Shown here: positions 1 to 6,165 of the stretch, one piece after another | Layout: each line of letters opens with the position of its first letter | Position numbering within the stretch: the stretch's first letter is position 1 | Source of the DNA: an uncultured Oscillospiraceae bacterium | GTDB taxonomy: Bacteria > Bacillota > Clostridia > Oscillospirales > Acutalibacteraceae | Reading direction: 5' to 3' | Assembly: GCA_900549155.1 (NCBI GenBank) | Contig: URNF01000048.1 | Coordinates: 1 to 12,957, forward strand | Length of the DNA stretch: 12,957 bases | Notes under the pieces: model-generated | Seen by the model: the letters and a program-made list of their open reading frames with translations, nothing else | What the model was told of the DNA's origin: nothing | Database searches by the model: none | Translations under genes and position numbers: made by a program

Positions 1-471
<471 letters not shown>

Positions 472-664
472 ATGGTATCAAAACCGTTTCCGGTCTCAAT
501 CGTTTTTCAGAGCGATTTAGCTCATTTTGACGCTTTGCGTCTTTGTGACCGGCATCTCACCGGTCTGCATCTTTCGATGTGAATTAACGGGTAAAGTGTT
601 TGTTTCTTGTTTGTTCGTTGTTTAATTTTCAAGGTCCTGTGCGTCCTCGGCTCTCCGAGACAGC
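472..664 (-). other. rRNA operon leader (pre-16S)
   Basis: This is the transcribed leader between the proximal promoter and mature 16S. It is AT-rich compared with the protein genes. Near the start is a small hairpin (646-650 with 655-659). At 616-637 is an element resembling the CTTGAAAA-type motif common in Firmicutes rRNA leaders and spacers. Further small stems lie at 547-565 (gaccgg with ccggtc), at 529-541 (gacgc with gcgtc) and at 483-494 (GAAA tetraloop on the RNA strand). These are candidate antitermination and processing signals, inferred from position. The leader has no credible coding region. Confidence 0.6.
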
Positions 665-670
665 TTATCT

Positions 671-699
671 AGCATATCACAAAACTTTCGCTTTGTCAA
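671..699 (-). promoter_or_regulatory. rRNA promoter P2 (proximal)
   Basis: On the minus strand, TTGACA (699-694) and TATGCT (676-671) are separated by exactly 17 bp, a strong sigma-A promoter. The expected start, 7 nt past the -10 box, is a G at 664. B. subtilis rRNA promoters also start with G, which makes them sensitive to the GTP pool. Upstream, minus-strand A-runs at 704-709, 713-716, 724-728 and 746-749 recur at about 8-12 bp with one gap of two turns, a curved UP-element-like arrangement. Confidence 0.88.
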
Positions 700-783
700 C
701 ACCTTTTTTCGCTTTTCTCGAAGTTTTTCGCTCGCTTTCACAAGCTTTTCCAAAGTTCGCCGCCGTCAGAAGACAGCTTTGAT

Positions 784-812
784 ATAATACCACCCTCATC
801 CCCGTTTGTCAA
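784..812 (-). promoter_or_regulatory. rRNA promoter P1 (distal)
   Basis: Minus-strand TTGACA (812-807) and TATTAT (789-784) are 17 bp apart, nearly the sigma-A consensus. The predicted first base is G at 777, matching P2. Three A-runs (817-821, 827-832, 836-841), spaced about one helical turn apart, lie directly upstream and probably act as an UP element. P1 sits 113 bp upstream of P2, giving the tandem arrangement usual for Firmicutes rRNA operons. It begins right after the terminator of the preceding gene. Confidence 0.9.
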
Positions 813-844
813 CAGGTTTTTGACGATTTTTTGGATTTTTTCAG

Positions 845-873
845 AAAAAAAGAGCGCCGCCCGGCGACGCTCT
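845..873 (-). terminator. Intrinsic terminator of the Cys-rich gene
   Basis: The stem at 851-873 pairs agagcg with cgctct plus a further G-U pair and three GC pairs, 10 bp in all, around a 3-nt loop. On the minus strand it is followed by a run of six T (850-845). It lies 19 bp past the stop codon of the Cys-rich gene and separates it from rRNA promoter P1. T residues also follow on the plus strand (873-877), so it may work in both directions, although no plus-strand gene needs it. Confidence 0.9.
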
Positions 874-891
874 TTTTCTGTTACACCTTTA

Positions 892-1707
892 TCAGCACTT
901 ATTGTGCTTTTCACAGCCGCAGCCGCTCCCGTTGCCGCTCTCTGCCGGCGGGAAAAACTCGTTGACAGGGAAGCACATCTTGCGGAACACCTCGCAGGGG
1001 TTATCCGTGTTACCGCAGCATTCCTTGCCGGGCAGGCAATAATCATAGACCGGCACAAGCATCTGCACACGGCGGATGAGCTGCACGATCGTGAACAGAC
1101 CCACCGTCACCACCGCCACTCTGCCCTCCTGCGGATCGACAAAGCTGCCGCCGTAGCGGTTGCAGATCGCTTCGGGGATGGTGGTCTCGCAGCAACAGCA
1201 GCATTTGCACTCGCAGACCTCCATGAGCTTTGCGCTCAGGATGACCGGGTCGGCGACCTGCACGCAGCAGCGCGGCATGTTGCGCGTCGGCGCATCCTGT
1301 GCATCGCAGTCGTTGCCGGTGTATTCGCTGCCGAACACCTTGACGTTGCCCTCGCTGCCGTAGAGAATGACCTTCTTCTGATATACCGACACGCCGCAGA
1401 CCTCGGCACAGGGCGCGCCGTGGCCGCTGAACACCTCGAGTCGGATCTCGAAGAAGAACGTGAGATCGCAGGAATAGTACCCGCGGTTGAAGGGGAGCGA
1501 TTCAACATCTATATAAGTATTGATGACCTCTACCTTTTTCGGTCGCACGCCCGTTGCGCGCTCGATCAGCATCTGATCGCGCTCACAGAAATAGACGCGC
1601 ATGTTTTCGGCACAGTCCTTGTCGCCGCAGCTGTCATAGACACGGCCGGCGTCGATGCAGACGGCTTCCTTGCAGCCGCCGTCGCGGATCATTCGATTGT
1701 CTGCCAT
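892..1707 (-). CDS. Conserved Cys-rich protein of unknown function
   Basis: This is a 271-residue protein with 27 cysteines (10%), which is extraordinary for an anaerobe's cytosolic protein. Its opening (VCIDAGRVYDSC, then DKDC and RVYF, residues 14-43) resembles proteins I recall as hypothetical in many gut Clostridia, but I cannot give a family name. Residues 60-95 read as alternating hydrophobic beta strands. A CECKCCCCC cluster lies at about 160-168. A hydrophobic stretch (AVVTVGLFTIVQLI, near 190-205) looks too short and too charged at its edges to be a clear membrane anchor. The C-terminus is Gly/Ser/Cys-rich (GSGCGC). There is no signal peptide and no canonical zinc-finger spacing. The start has a good GGGAGGA site 6 nt upstream, and a terminator follows the stop. 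Metal binding or disulfide cross-linking, as in a spore coat, is conjecture. Confidence 0.85.
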   Translation of the reverse strand: MADNRMIRDGGCKEAVCIDAGRVYDSCGDKDCAENMRVYFCERDQMLIERATGVRPKKVEVINTYIDVESLPFNRGYYSCDLTFFFEIRLEVFSGHGAPCAEVCGVSVYQKKVILYGSEGNVKVFGSEYTGNDCDAQDAPTRNMPRCCVQVADPVILSAKLMEVCECKCCCCCETTIPEAICNRYGGSFVDPQEGRVAVVTVGLFTIVQLIRRVQMLVPVYDYCLPGKECCGNTDNPCEVFRKMCFPVNEFFPPAESGNGSGCGCEKHNKC

Positions 1708-1713
1708 AATAAA

Positions 1714-1720
1714 TCCTCCC
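1714..1720 (-). promoter_or_regulatory. Ribosome binding site of the Cys-rich gene
   Basis: Minus-strand GGGAGGA lies 6 nt before the ATG at 1707. It is a strong Shine-Dalgarno match that fixes the start codon. Confidence 0.85.
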
Positions 1721-1765
1721 GTTACAAAATCACATATGTTCGGTGCCGGTGCGGCACTTCACTAT

Positions 1766-1792
1766 TATGATATGTAGACGGGAGAAATCGGT
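1766..1792 (-). promoter_or_regulatory. Possible SigK-type (late sporulation) promoter
   Basis: The minus strand holds CATATCATA (1774-1766), which fits the SigK -10 consensus CATAnnnTA. An AC dinucleotide lies 16 bp upstream (1792-1791), where SigK promoters carry their short -35 element. I found no convincing sigma-A -35 box at 16-18 bp from any -10-like hexamer in this gap. The SigK signals are short and occur by chance, so this is a lead only. It would place the Cys-rich gene under mother-cell control. Confidence 0.3.
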
Positions 1793-1795
1793 GCG

Positions 1796-4210
1796 TCAGG
1801 TTTTGGTCAGTTTTGCAAAATTGTTCATGATTTTCTTCACGCCGACGCCCTCAAAGCGAATTTCCAGCAGGCTGTCGTTGCCCATCGGCGTGACCTTTTG
1901 GATAACGCCGACGCCGAATGTGCCGTGGCGCACCACATCGCCCGCTTTCAGGGTACAGGGTGCGGCTTTCGGGGAGGAGAACACCGGCTTTGCCGTCGTG
2001 CGCGGCGCAGACGGCGTCACTGCGGGGCGTGCAGGCGTTTCGTCAGCGGCAAAGCGGCTGCCGCCGAAGCTGTAGGACGCGCCGCCGTATGTCGCACGGC
2101 TGCTGCGATTGTCCACATCCAGCAGCTGCGCGGGGATATCCTGCAAAAACCGCGAGGGGCGGTTGTAGGTCGTGTGCCCGTACAGCATACGGCTGGTCGC
2201 GTTGCAGATATACAGCTCTTCTCTGGCGCGGGTGATCGCCACATAGCAAAGGCGACGATCCTCTTCAAGCTCCTCCGGCTTATACATCACCTGCATGCCC
2301 GGGAACACGCCCTCCTCAAAGCCGGGCAGCAGTACCACGGGAAACTCCAAGCCTTTGGATGCGTGCATGGTCATCAGCGTGACCGAGTCGGCGCCCGCAT
2401 CGTAGTTGTCGATGTCGGTGAGCAGCGCCATTTCCTCGAGGAAGCCCGCCAGCGTCGGCGCTTCCTCGACGGCATTCTGTTCATAGTTCAGAATGTTGGA
2501 AGCCAGCTCGTTCAGGTTGTCCACCCGTTCCGCCTCTTCCTGTCCCGCCTGCTCCCACATTGCCAGATAGCCGGTGGATTCCAGCATCGTCCTGTAGAGC
2601 AGATGGATCGCAATTTCCGGATCGGTCGCCATCGTGCGCAGGTTTTCGATCATGGAAACAAAAAGCTGCAGCTTGTTCGCCGCGCGCGACAGCTCGGGAT
2701 ACTGCGCCGCATTTGCCAGCACCGTATACAGCGGCACGCCGCTCTCGTCGGCGATCGCCGCCGCGCGATCCATCGTCGCGTCGCCGATGCTGCGCTTCGG
2801 TTCGTTGATGATGCGGCGCAGACTCACCGTGTCGGCGGGGTTATTGATGAGACGCAGATATGCCAGCGCGTCTTTGACCTCTTTCGTGTCGGTGAAGCGA
2901 TGCCCGCCGATGATGCGATAGGGCACGCCGCTTTTCACCAGCGCCTGTTCAATGGCGTTGGACTGCGCATTGGCGCGGTACAAAACCGCAAAATCGCTGA
3001 ACCGCCGTCCTGCCGACACCCCCGACAGCACCGTTTCCGCCACAAACACGCCCTCTGCCTGTGCGTTATCCAGCGTGACGGCATGCAGCTTTTTGCCGAC
3101 GGCATTTTCCGTCCACAGCGTTTTGCCCTTGCGGTTGACGTTGTGGGCGATCACGGCGTTGGCGGCGTCAAGGATGTTCTGGGTCGAACGGTAGTTTTGC
3201 TCCAGACGGATGACGGCGCAATCTTTGAATTCATTTTCAAAATTCAGAATATTCTCGATGGTCGCACCGCGGAATTTATAGATGCTCTGGTCGTCGTCGC
3301 CCACCACGCACAGGTTGCCGTTGCCCTCGGCAAGCAGGCTCACAAGGCGGTATTGCGCGTGGTTAGTGTCCTGATATTCGTCCACCATGATATAGGGATA
3401 GCGGCGGCGGTAGTGATCGGCGATCTCGGGGCACTGCTCGAAAAGATCGATCACGCGGCACAGAAGATCGTCGAAATCCATCGCGTCGGCTTCCTTCAGA
3501 CGGCTTTGGTACAGCGCATAGCACCGCGCCACCGCCTGCAGCCGCACATTGCCGGTCACTTCAGGCAGCTTGGCATAGTCCGCAGGCGACAGGAGACTGT
3601 CCTTGGCATGGCTGATCTCGGCGAGCACCGCGCGGTGACCCAAAAACTTTTCGTCGATGTTCAGCGCCTTCATGCAGTCCTTCATGAGACGGCGGCTGTC
3701 GTCGGTGTCATAGATGGTGAAATGCGCGGAATAGCCGAGCGGTGCGCCGTCGCGGCGCAGGATGCGGGCACAGAAGGAATGGAATGTGCCCGCCATGACC
3801 TCCTCACCGGCAGACCCCAGCATACGGGACAGGCGCTCGCGCAGCTCGCCCGCCGCTTTGTTGGTGAATGTGATCGCCAGCACCTGCCATGCGGGGCAGG
3901 GATCGACCGCCAGCAGCGCCGCCGTTTCGTCGTCTATCTTTGCCGCGCCCGTCGCGACCGCACGCAGCTTTTCCTCCTGCTGCGGCGAGACAAACGGCGG
4001 CATGTCCGTCGCGTGATAGGCGTTACCGAAGCGCACCAGGTTGGCGATACGGTTGATGAGCACGGTGGTCTTGCCGCTGCCCGCGCCCGCCAGGATCAGC
4101 AGCGCACCCTCGGTCTGAAACACCGCTTCCCGCTGACGATCGTTCATGCGGGAAAAATACCGTTCAAGCGCCGCGCGGCGCAGGGTCAAAAATTCTTCCT
4201 TTGTCAACAT
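1796..4210 (-). CDS. pcrA: ATP-dependent 3'-5' DNA helicase PcrA/UvrD
   Basis: This superfamily 1A helicase unwinds DNA in nucleotide excision repair, clears proteins from DNA and resolves replication-transcription conflicts. All motifs are visible in the 804 residues: Q motif near Q26; Walker A GAGSGKT (42-48); motif Ia ITFTNKAA (113-120); GTFHSFC (141-147); motif II DEYQDT (277-282); motif III GDDDQSIYKFRG (304-315); motif IV NYRST (339-343); motif V TMHASKGLEFP (614-624); and motif VI VAITRARE (657-664). A low-complexity linker (about 705-752) leads to a C-terminal module (755-804, GDVVRHGTFGVGVI) like the PcrA RNA-polymerase-binding Tudor domain. About 40 extra residues (62-107) lie between motifs I and Ia compared with B. 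subtilis PcrA. The start at M1 follows GGAGG with only a 4-nt spacer; M22 would cut into the Q-motif region. The gene lies directly downstream of a terminator. Confidence 0.97.
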   Translation of the reverse strand: MLTKEEFLTLRRAALERYFSRMNDRQREAVFQTEGALLILAGAGSGKTTVLINRIANLVRFGNAYHATDMPPFVSPQQEEKLRAVATGAAKIDDETAALLAVDPCPAWQVLAITFTNKAAGELRERLSRMLGSAGEEVMAGTFHSFCARILRRDGAPLGYSAHFTIYDTDDSRRLMKDCMKALNIDEKFLGHRAVLAEISHAKDSLLSPADYAKLPEVTGNVRLQAVARCYALYQSRLKEADAMDFDDLLCRVIDLFEQCPEIADHYRRRYPYIMVDEYQDTNHAQYRLVSLLAEGNGNLCVVGDDDQSIYKFRGATIENILNFENEFKDCAVIRLEQNYRSTQNILDAANAVIAHNVNRKGKTLWTENAVGKKLHAVTLDNAQAEGVFVAETVLSGVSAGRRFSDFAVLYRANAQSNAIEQALVKSGVPYRIIGGHRFTDTKEVKDALAYLRLINNPADTVSLRRIINEPKRSIGDATMDRAAAIADESGVPLYTVLANAAQYPELSRAANKLQLFVSMIENLRTMATDPEIAIHLLYRTMLESTGYLAMWEQAGQEEAERVDNLNELASNILNYEQNAVEEAPTLAGFLEEMALLTDIDNYDAGADSVTLMTMHASKGLEFPVVLLPGFEEGVFPGMQVMYKPEELEEDRRLCYVAITRAREELYICNATSRMLYGHTTYNRPSRFLQDIPAQLLDVDNRSSRATYGGASYSFGGSRFAADETPARPAVTPSAPRTTAKPVFSSPKAAPCTLKAGDVVRHGTFGVGVIQKVTPMGNDSLLEIRFEGVGVKKIMNNFAKLTKT

Positions 4211-4214
4211 ATAT

Positions 4215-4219
4215 CCTCC
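4215..4219 (-). promoter_or_regulatory. Ribosome binding site of pcrA, abutting a terminator
   Basis: Minus-strand GGAGG lies 4 nt before the pcrA ATG. One base separates it from the T-run of the oadB terminator. It is complementary to the terminator's 3' arm (TCCTCC), so it could pair with it when the terminator stem is open. Confidence 0.75.
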
Positions 4220-4220
4220 G

Positions 4221-4248
4221 AAAAAAAGGAGGACGACAAGCGTCCTCC
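4221..4248 (-). terminator. Intrinsic terminator after oadB
   Basis: An 8-bp GC-rich stem (4248-4241 with 4235-4228) around a 5-nt loop is followed on the minus strand by seven T (4227-4221). It starts 17 bp after the oadB stop and should end the oadG-oadB transcript. There is no room for a promoter between it and pcrA, so pcrA must be reached by read-through or from a promoter upstream of this stem. Confidence 0.92.
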
Positions 4249-4257
4249 CTTTCAGTC

Positions 4258-4286
4258 ATTCAAAATCAGCCGAACAGCGTCAGCAA
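4258..4286 (-). promoter_or_regulatory. Weak candidate promoter for pcrA at the end of oadB
   Basis: Minus-strand TTGCTG (4286-4281) and TTGAAT (4263-4258) are 17 bp apart, matching the sigma-A consensus at 3 of 6 and 4 of 6 positions. It is the best I can find near pcrA. A transcript from here would still pass through the terminator stem. Confidence 0.15.
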
Positions 4287-5681
4287 AACACCCGCCGCGA
4301 CCGCAGAACCGATCACGCCCGCAACGTTCGGACCCATGGCATGCATGAGCAGGAAGTTGCCCGGATTTTCTTTCTGACCGACCTTCTGCGACACTCGCGC
4401 CGCCATCGGCACGGCCGACACACCGGCGGAGCCGATGAGGGGGTTAACCTTGCCGCCGGACAGCACATACATCAACTTGCCGAGCAGCACGCCGCCTGCG
4501 GTGCCGAAGCTGAACGCCAAGAGTCCCAGGCAGATGATGAGCAGCGTCTTGATCTGCAGGAAGGATGCCGCGTTGGCAGTCGCTCCGACGGTCACGCCGA
4601 GGCAGATGGTGACGATGTTCATGAGTTCGTTCTGCGCCGTCTTGGAAATGCGATCCACAACGCCGCTCTCACGCATCAGGTTACCGAGCATGAGCATACC
4701 GACCAGCGGAGCAGCGCTGGGCAGCAGCAGCACCACGACCACGGTGACAAAGATCGGGAACAGGATCTTCTCGGTCTTGGAGACGGTGCGCAGCTGCGTC
4801 ATGACGACGGAGCGCTCCTTCTTGGTGGTCAGTGCACGCATGATCGGCGGCTGGATGATCGGCACCAGCGCCATATACGAATATGCCGCGATGGCGATCG
4901 CGCCGAGCAGATGCGGCGCCAGCTTTGAGGTCAGATAAATGGCAGTCGGCCCGTCCGCACCGCCGATGATGGCGATGGACGCCGCCTCCTGCTGCGTGAA
5001 GCTGAGCCCCGCAACATTCAGCAGATTCAGCGCACGCGCGCCGAGATAGGTAAGGAAAATGCCGAGCTGCGCCGCTGCACCGAGCAAAAAGCTCTTCGGA
5101 TTCGAAAGCAGCGGGCCGAAGTCGGTCATCGCGCCGATGCCGAGGAAGATGAGCGGCGGATAGATGCCGAATTTCACGCCCTGATAGAGATACCACAAAA
5201 GGCCGCCCTGTTCAAAATGCTGCCAGAACGGAACGGAAACGGTCGCCGTGCCGTCGGCATTTTTGGTCACGGGATAGATGCCGTTACCGGTGTTGTAGAC
5301 AAGCACCTCGGAGCCGTCGCCCTTTTTGTAGGTGACGATGTGGGTGTCCGAACCGTCAACGGAAACCTCGTTAAGATAGACGGGATAGACCTGTTCATAT
5401 GTACCCTCCACATAGGCGGTCGTTTCCTCCGCCGAGAACGGCACAAGTGAATTCTTCTGCGGGTCCATCACGCCGCCCAGCGGCAGGTTCACGAGCAGCA
5501 TGCCGAATGCGATCGGCAACAGCAGGAGCGGCTCAAACTGTTTGCGGATCGCCAGGTACAAAAGCACACCGGCAATGGCGATCATGATGAGGTTTTTCCA
5601 GCCGCCGTTTTCAAAATTGCAGATCTGCGCCAAGCCCGAGGACGCCCACAGATCGGCAAGTGCCTCTAAAAATTTCTCCAT
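4266..5681 (-). CDS. oadB: Na+-translocating decarboxylase, beta subunit (OadB/MmdB/GcdB family)
   Basis: This is the integral membrane subunit that decarboxylates carboxybiotin and couples the reaction to sodium export, part of oxaloacetate, methylmalonyl-CoA or glutaconyl-CoA decarboxylase. The 471 residues hold many membrane segments and the family's key sites. D243 in GGADGPT (240-246) corresponds to Asp203 of Klebsiella OadB; N413 and S422 in NPLIGSAGVSAVPMA correspond to Asn373 and Ser382. HAMGPNVAG is at 447-455. All three sit 40 residues later than in Klebsiella because of a long extracytoplasmic loop (about 74-160) after the second membrane segment. I chose the ATG at 5681, not 5729, because AGGGG lies 8 nt before it and the longer form would overlap oadG with a charged, non-family extension. 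The substrate cannot be told from this subunit. It is co-transcribed with oadG. Confidence 0.93.
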   Translation of the reverse strand: MEKFLEALADLWASSGLAQICNFENGGWKNLIMIAIAGVLLYLAIRKQFEPLLLLPIAFGMLLVNLPLGGVMDPQKNSLVPFSAEETTAYVEGTYEQVYPVYLNEVSVDGSDTHIVTYKKGDGSEVLVYNTGNGIYPVTKNADGTATVSVPFWQHFEQGGLLWYLYQGVKFGIYPPLIFLGIGAMTDFGPLLSNPKSFLLGAAAQLGIFLTYLGARALNLLNVAGLSFTQQEAASIAIIGGADGPTAIYLTSKLAPHLLGAIAIAAYSYMALVPIIQPPIMRALTTKKERSVVMTQLRTVSKTEKILFPIFVTVVVVLLLPSAAPLVGMLMLGNLMRESGVVDRISKTAQNELMNIVTICLGVTVGATANAASFLQIKTLLIICLGLLAFSFGTAGGVLLGKLMYVLSGGKVNPLIGSAGVSAVPMAARVSQKVGQKENPGNFLLMHAMGPNVAGVIGSAVAAGVLLTLFG

Positions 5682-5689
5682 GTGTAACG

Positions 5690-5694
5690 CCCCT
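5690..5694 (-). promoter_or_regulatory. Ribosome binding site that fixes the oadB start
   Basis: Minus-strand AGGGG lies in the 16-nt gap between the oadG stop and the ATG at 5681, with 8 nt of spacing. It favours this start over the upstream in-frame ATG at 5729. Confidence 0.7.
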
Positions 5695-5697
5695 TTC

Positions 5698-6054
5698 TCA
5701 CTCTGCGCGGTCGATCTTGCGAATGGCATACGGCTTGCCCGCAGGCATCGACGCCGCCACAGCGGCAGCGATCACAGCCGTTTCTTCATCGGAAATGCCG
5801 TTGCGCACCTGCGCTTCCGAAACGGAAGGCCCGATGTCCACAGCCGCCGCAGCCGGTGCGGCAGCGGGAGCGGCGACAGGCGCCGCCGTTTCTTCTTTTT
5901 TCTCCAGCGATGCCATGATGATGCCGAACAGCTTGAAAATACCGGTGAGCAGCAGCAAAACGGTAAACACGACAACCAGCCCGATAGCGATCGTCCAGCC
6001 CGCATCACTGAGGATCTCCGCCGCGGAATCACCCGCCAGCAAAAACAGTGTCAT
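5698..6054 (-). CDS. oadG: Na+-translocating decarboxylase, gamma subunit (OadG family)
   Basis: This small membrane subunit anchors the decarboxylase complex and helps assemble the carboxyltransferase with the membrane beta subunit. The 118 residues show a short N-terminus, one membrane segment (about 20-47), a charged cytoplasmic boundary (LEKKEE, 50-55) and an Ala/Pro linker (57-72). A short C-terminal segment follows (DEETAVIAAAVAA, 89-101, then KPYAIRKI), which I associate with clostridial decarboxylase gamma/delta subunits. The ATG at 6054 has a GGGGG site 6 nt upstream. The gene is first of two in a unit with its own promoter, with oadB following after 16 nt. No alpha (carboxyltransferase) or biotin-carrier gene is in the window. 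Confidence 0.85.
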   Translation of the reverse strand: MTLFLLAGDSAAEILSDAGWTIAIGLVVVFTVLLLLTGIFKLFGIIMASLEKKEETAAPVAAPAAAPAAAAVDIGPSVSEAQVRNGISDEETAVIAAAVAASMPAGKPYAIRKIDRAE

Positions 6055-6118
6055 ATGTATCCCCCAATTTCAAGCACAAAAGAAAACCACCTTTGCGCCC
6101 ATTATAAAATACTCCTGC

Positions 6119-6147
6119 ATTATACGCGATTATGAGGAAAATTGCAA
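6119..6147 (-). promoter_or_regulatory. Sigma-A promoter for oadG-oadB
   Basis: Minus-strand TTGCAA (6147-6142) and a perfect TATAAT (6124-6119) are 17 bp apart. The predicted start near 6112 gives a 5' untranslated region of about 58 nt. I see no riboswitch-like fold or operator in it. A second TATAAT-like box (6106-6101) lacks a -35 partner. Confidence 0.82.
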
Positions 6148-6165
6148 TGCCTTTTTCGATTTTCG

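Noticed and set aside
1743..1757. Perfect 6-bp hairpin (gtgccg with cggcac) after pcrA, considered as a terminator
   Set aside because: No T-run follows on either strand. It may be a leader hairpin of the Cys-rich gene but nothing more can be said.
820..1770. Plus-strand open frame of 316 codons opposite the Cys-rich gene
   Set aside because: It starts upstream of the terminator stem, in the rRNA promoter region, has no ribosome binding site, and reads as Ala/His/Asp-rich. The minus-strand gene has a strong start and a terminator, so I prefer that one.
1898..4348. Long plus-strand open frame of 816 codons opposite pcrA
   Set aside because: It runs antisense to a helicase with every motif intact. 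Its translation is His/Arg/Gly-rich without recognisable domains, as expected from the reverse strand of GC-rich codons.
5682..5729. N-terminal extension of oadB from the upstream ATG at 5729
   Set aside because: It would overlap the oadG end and add 16 non-family residues. A better ribosome binding site precedes the ATG at 5681.
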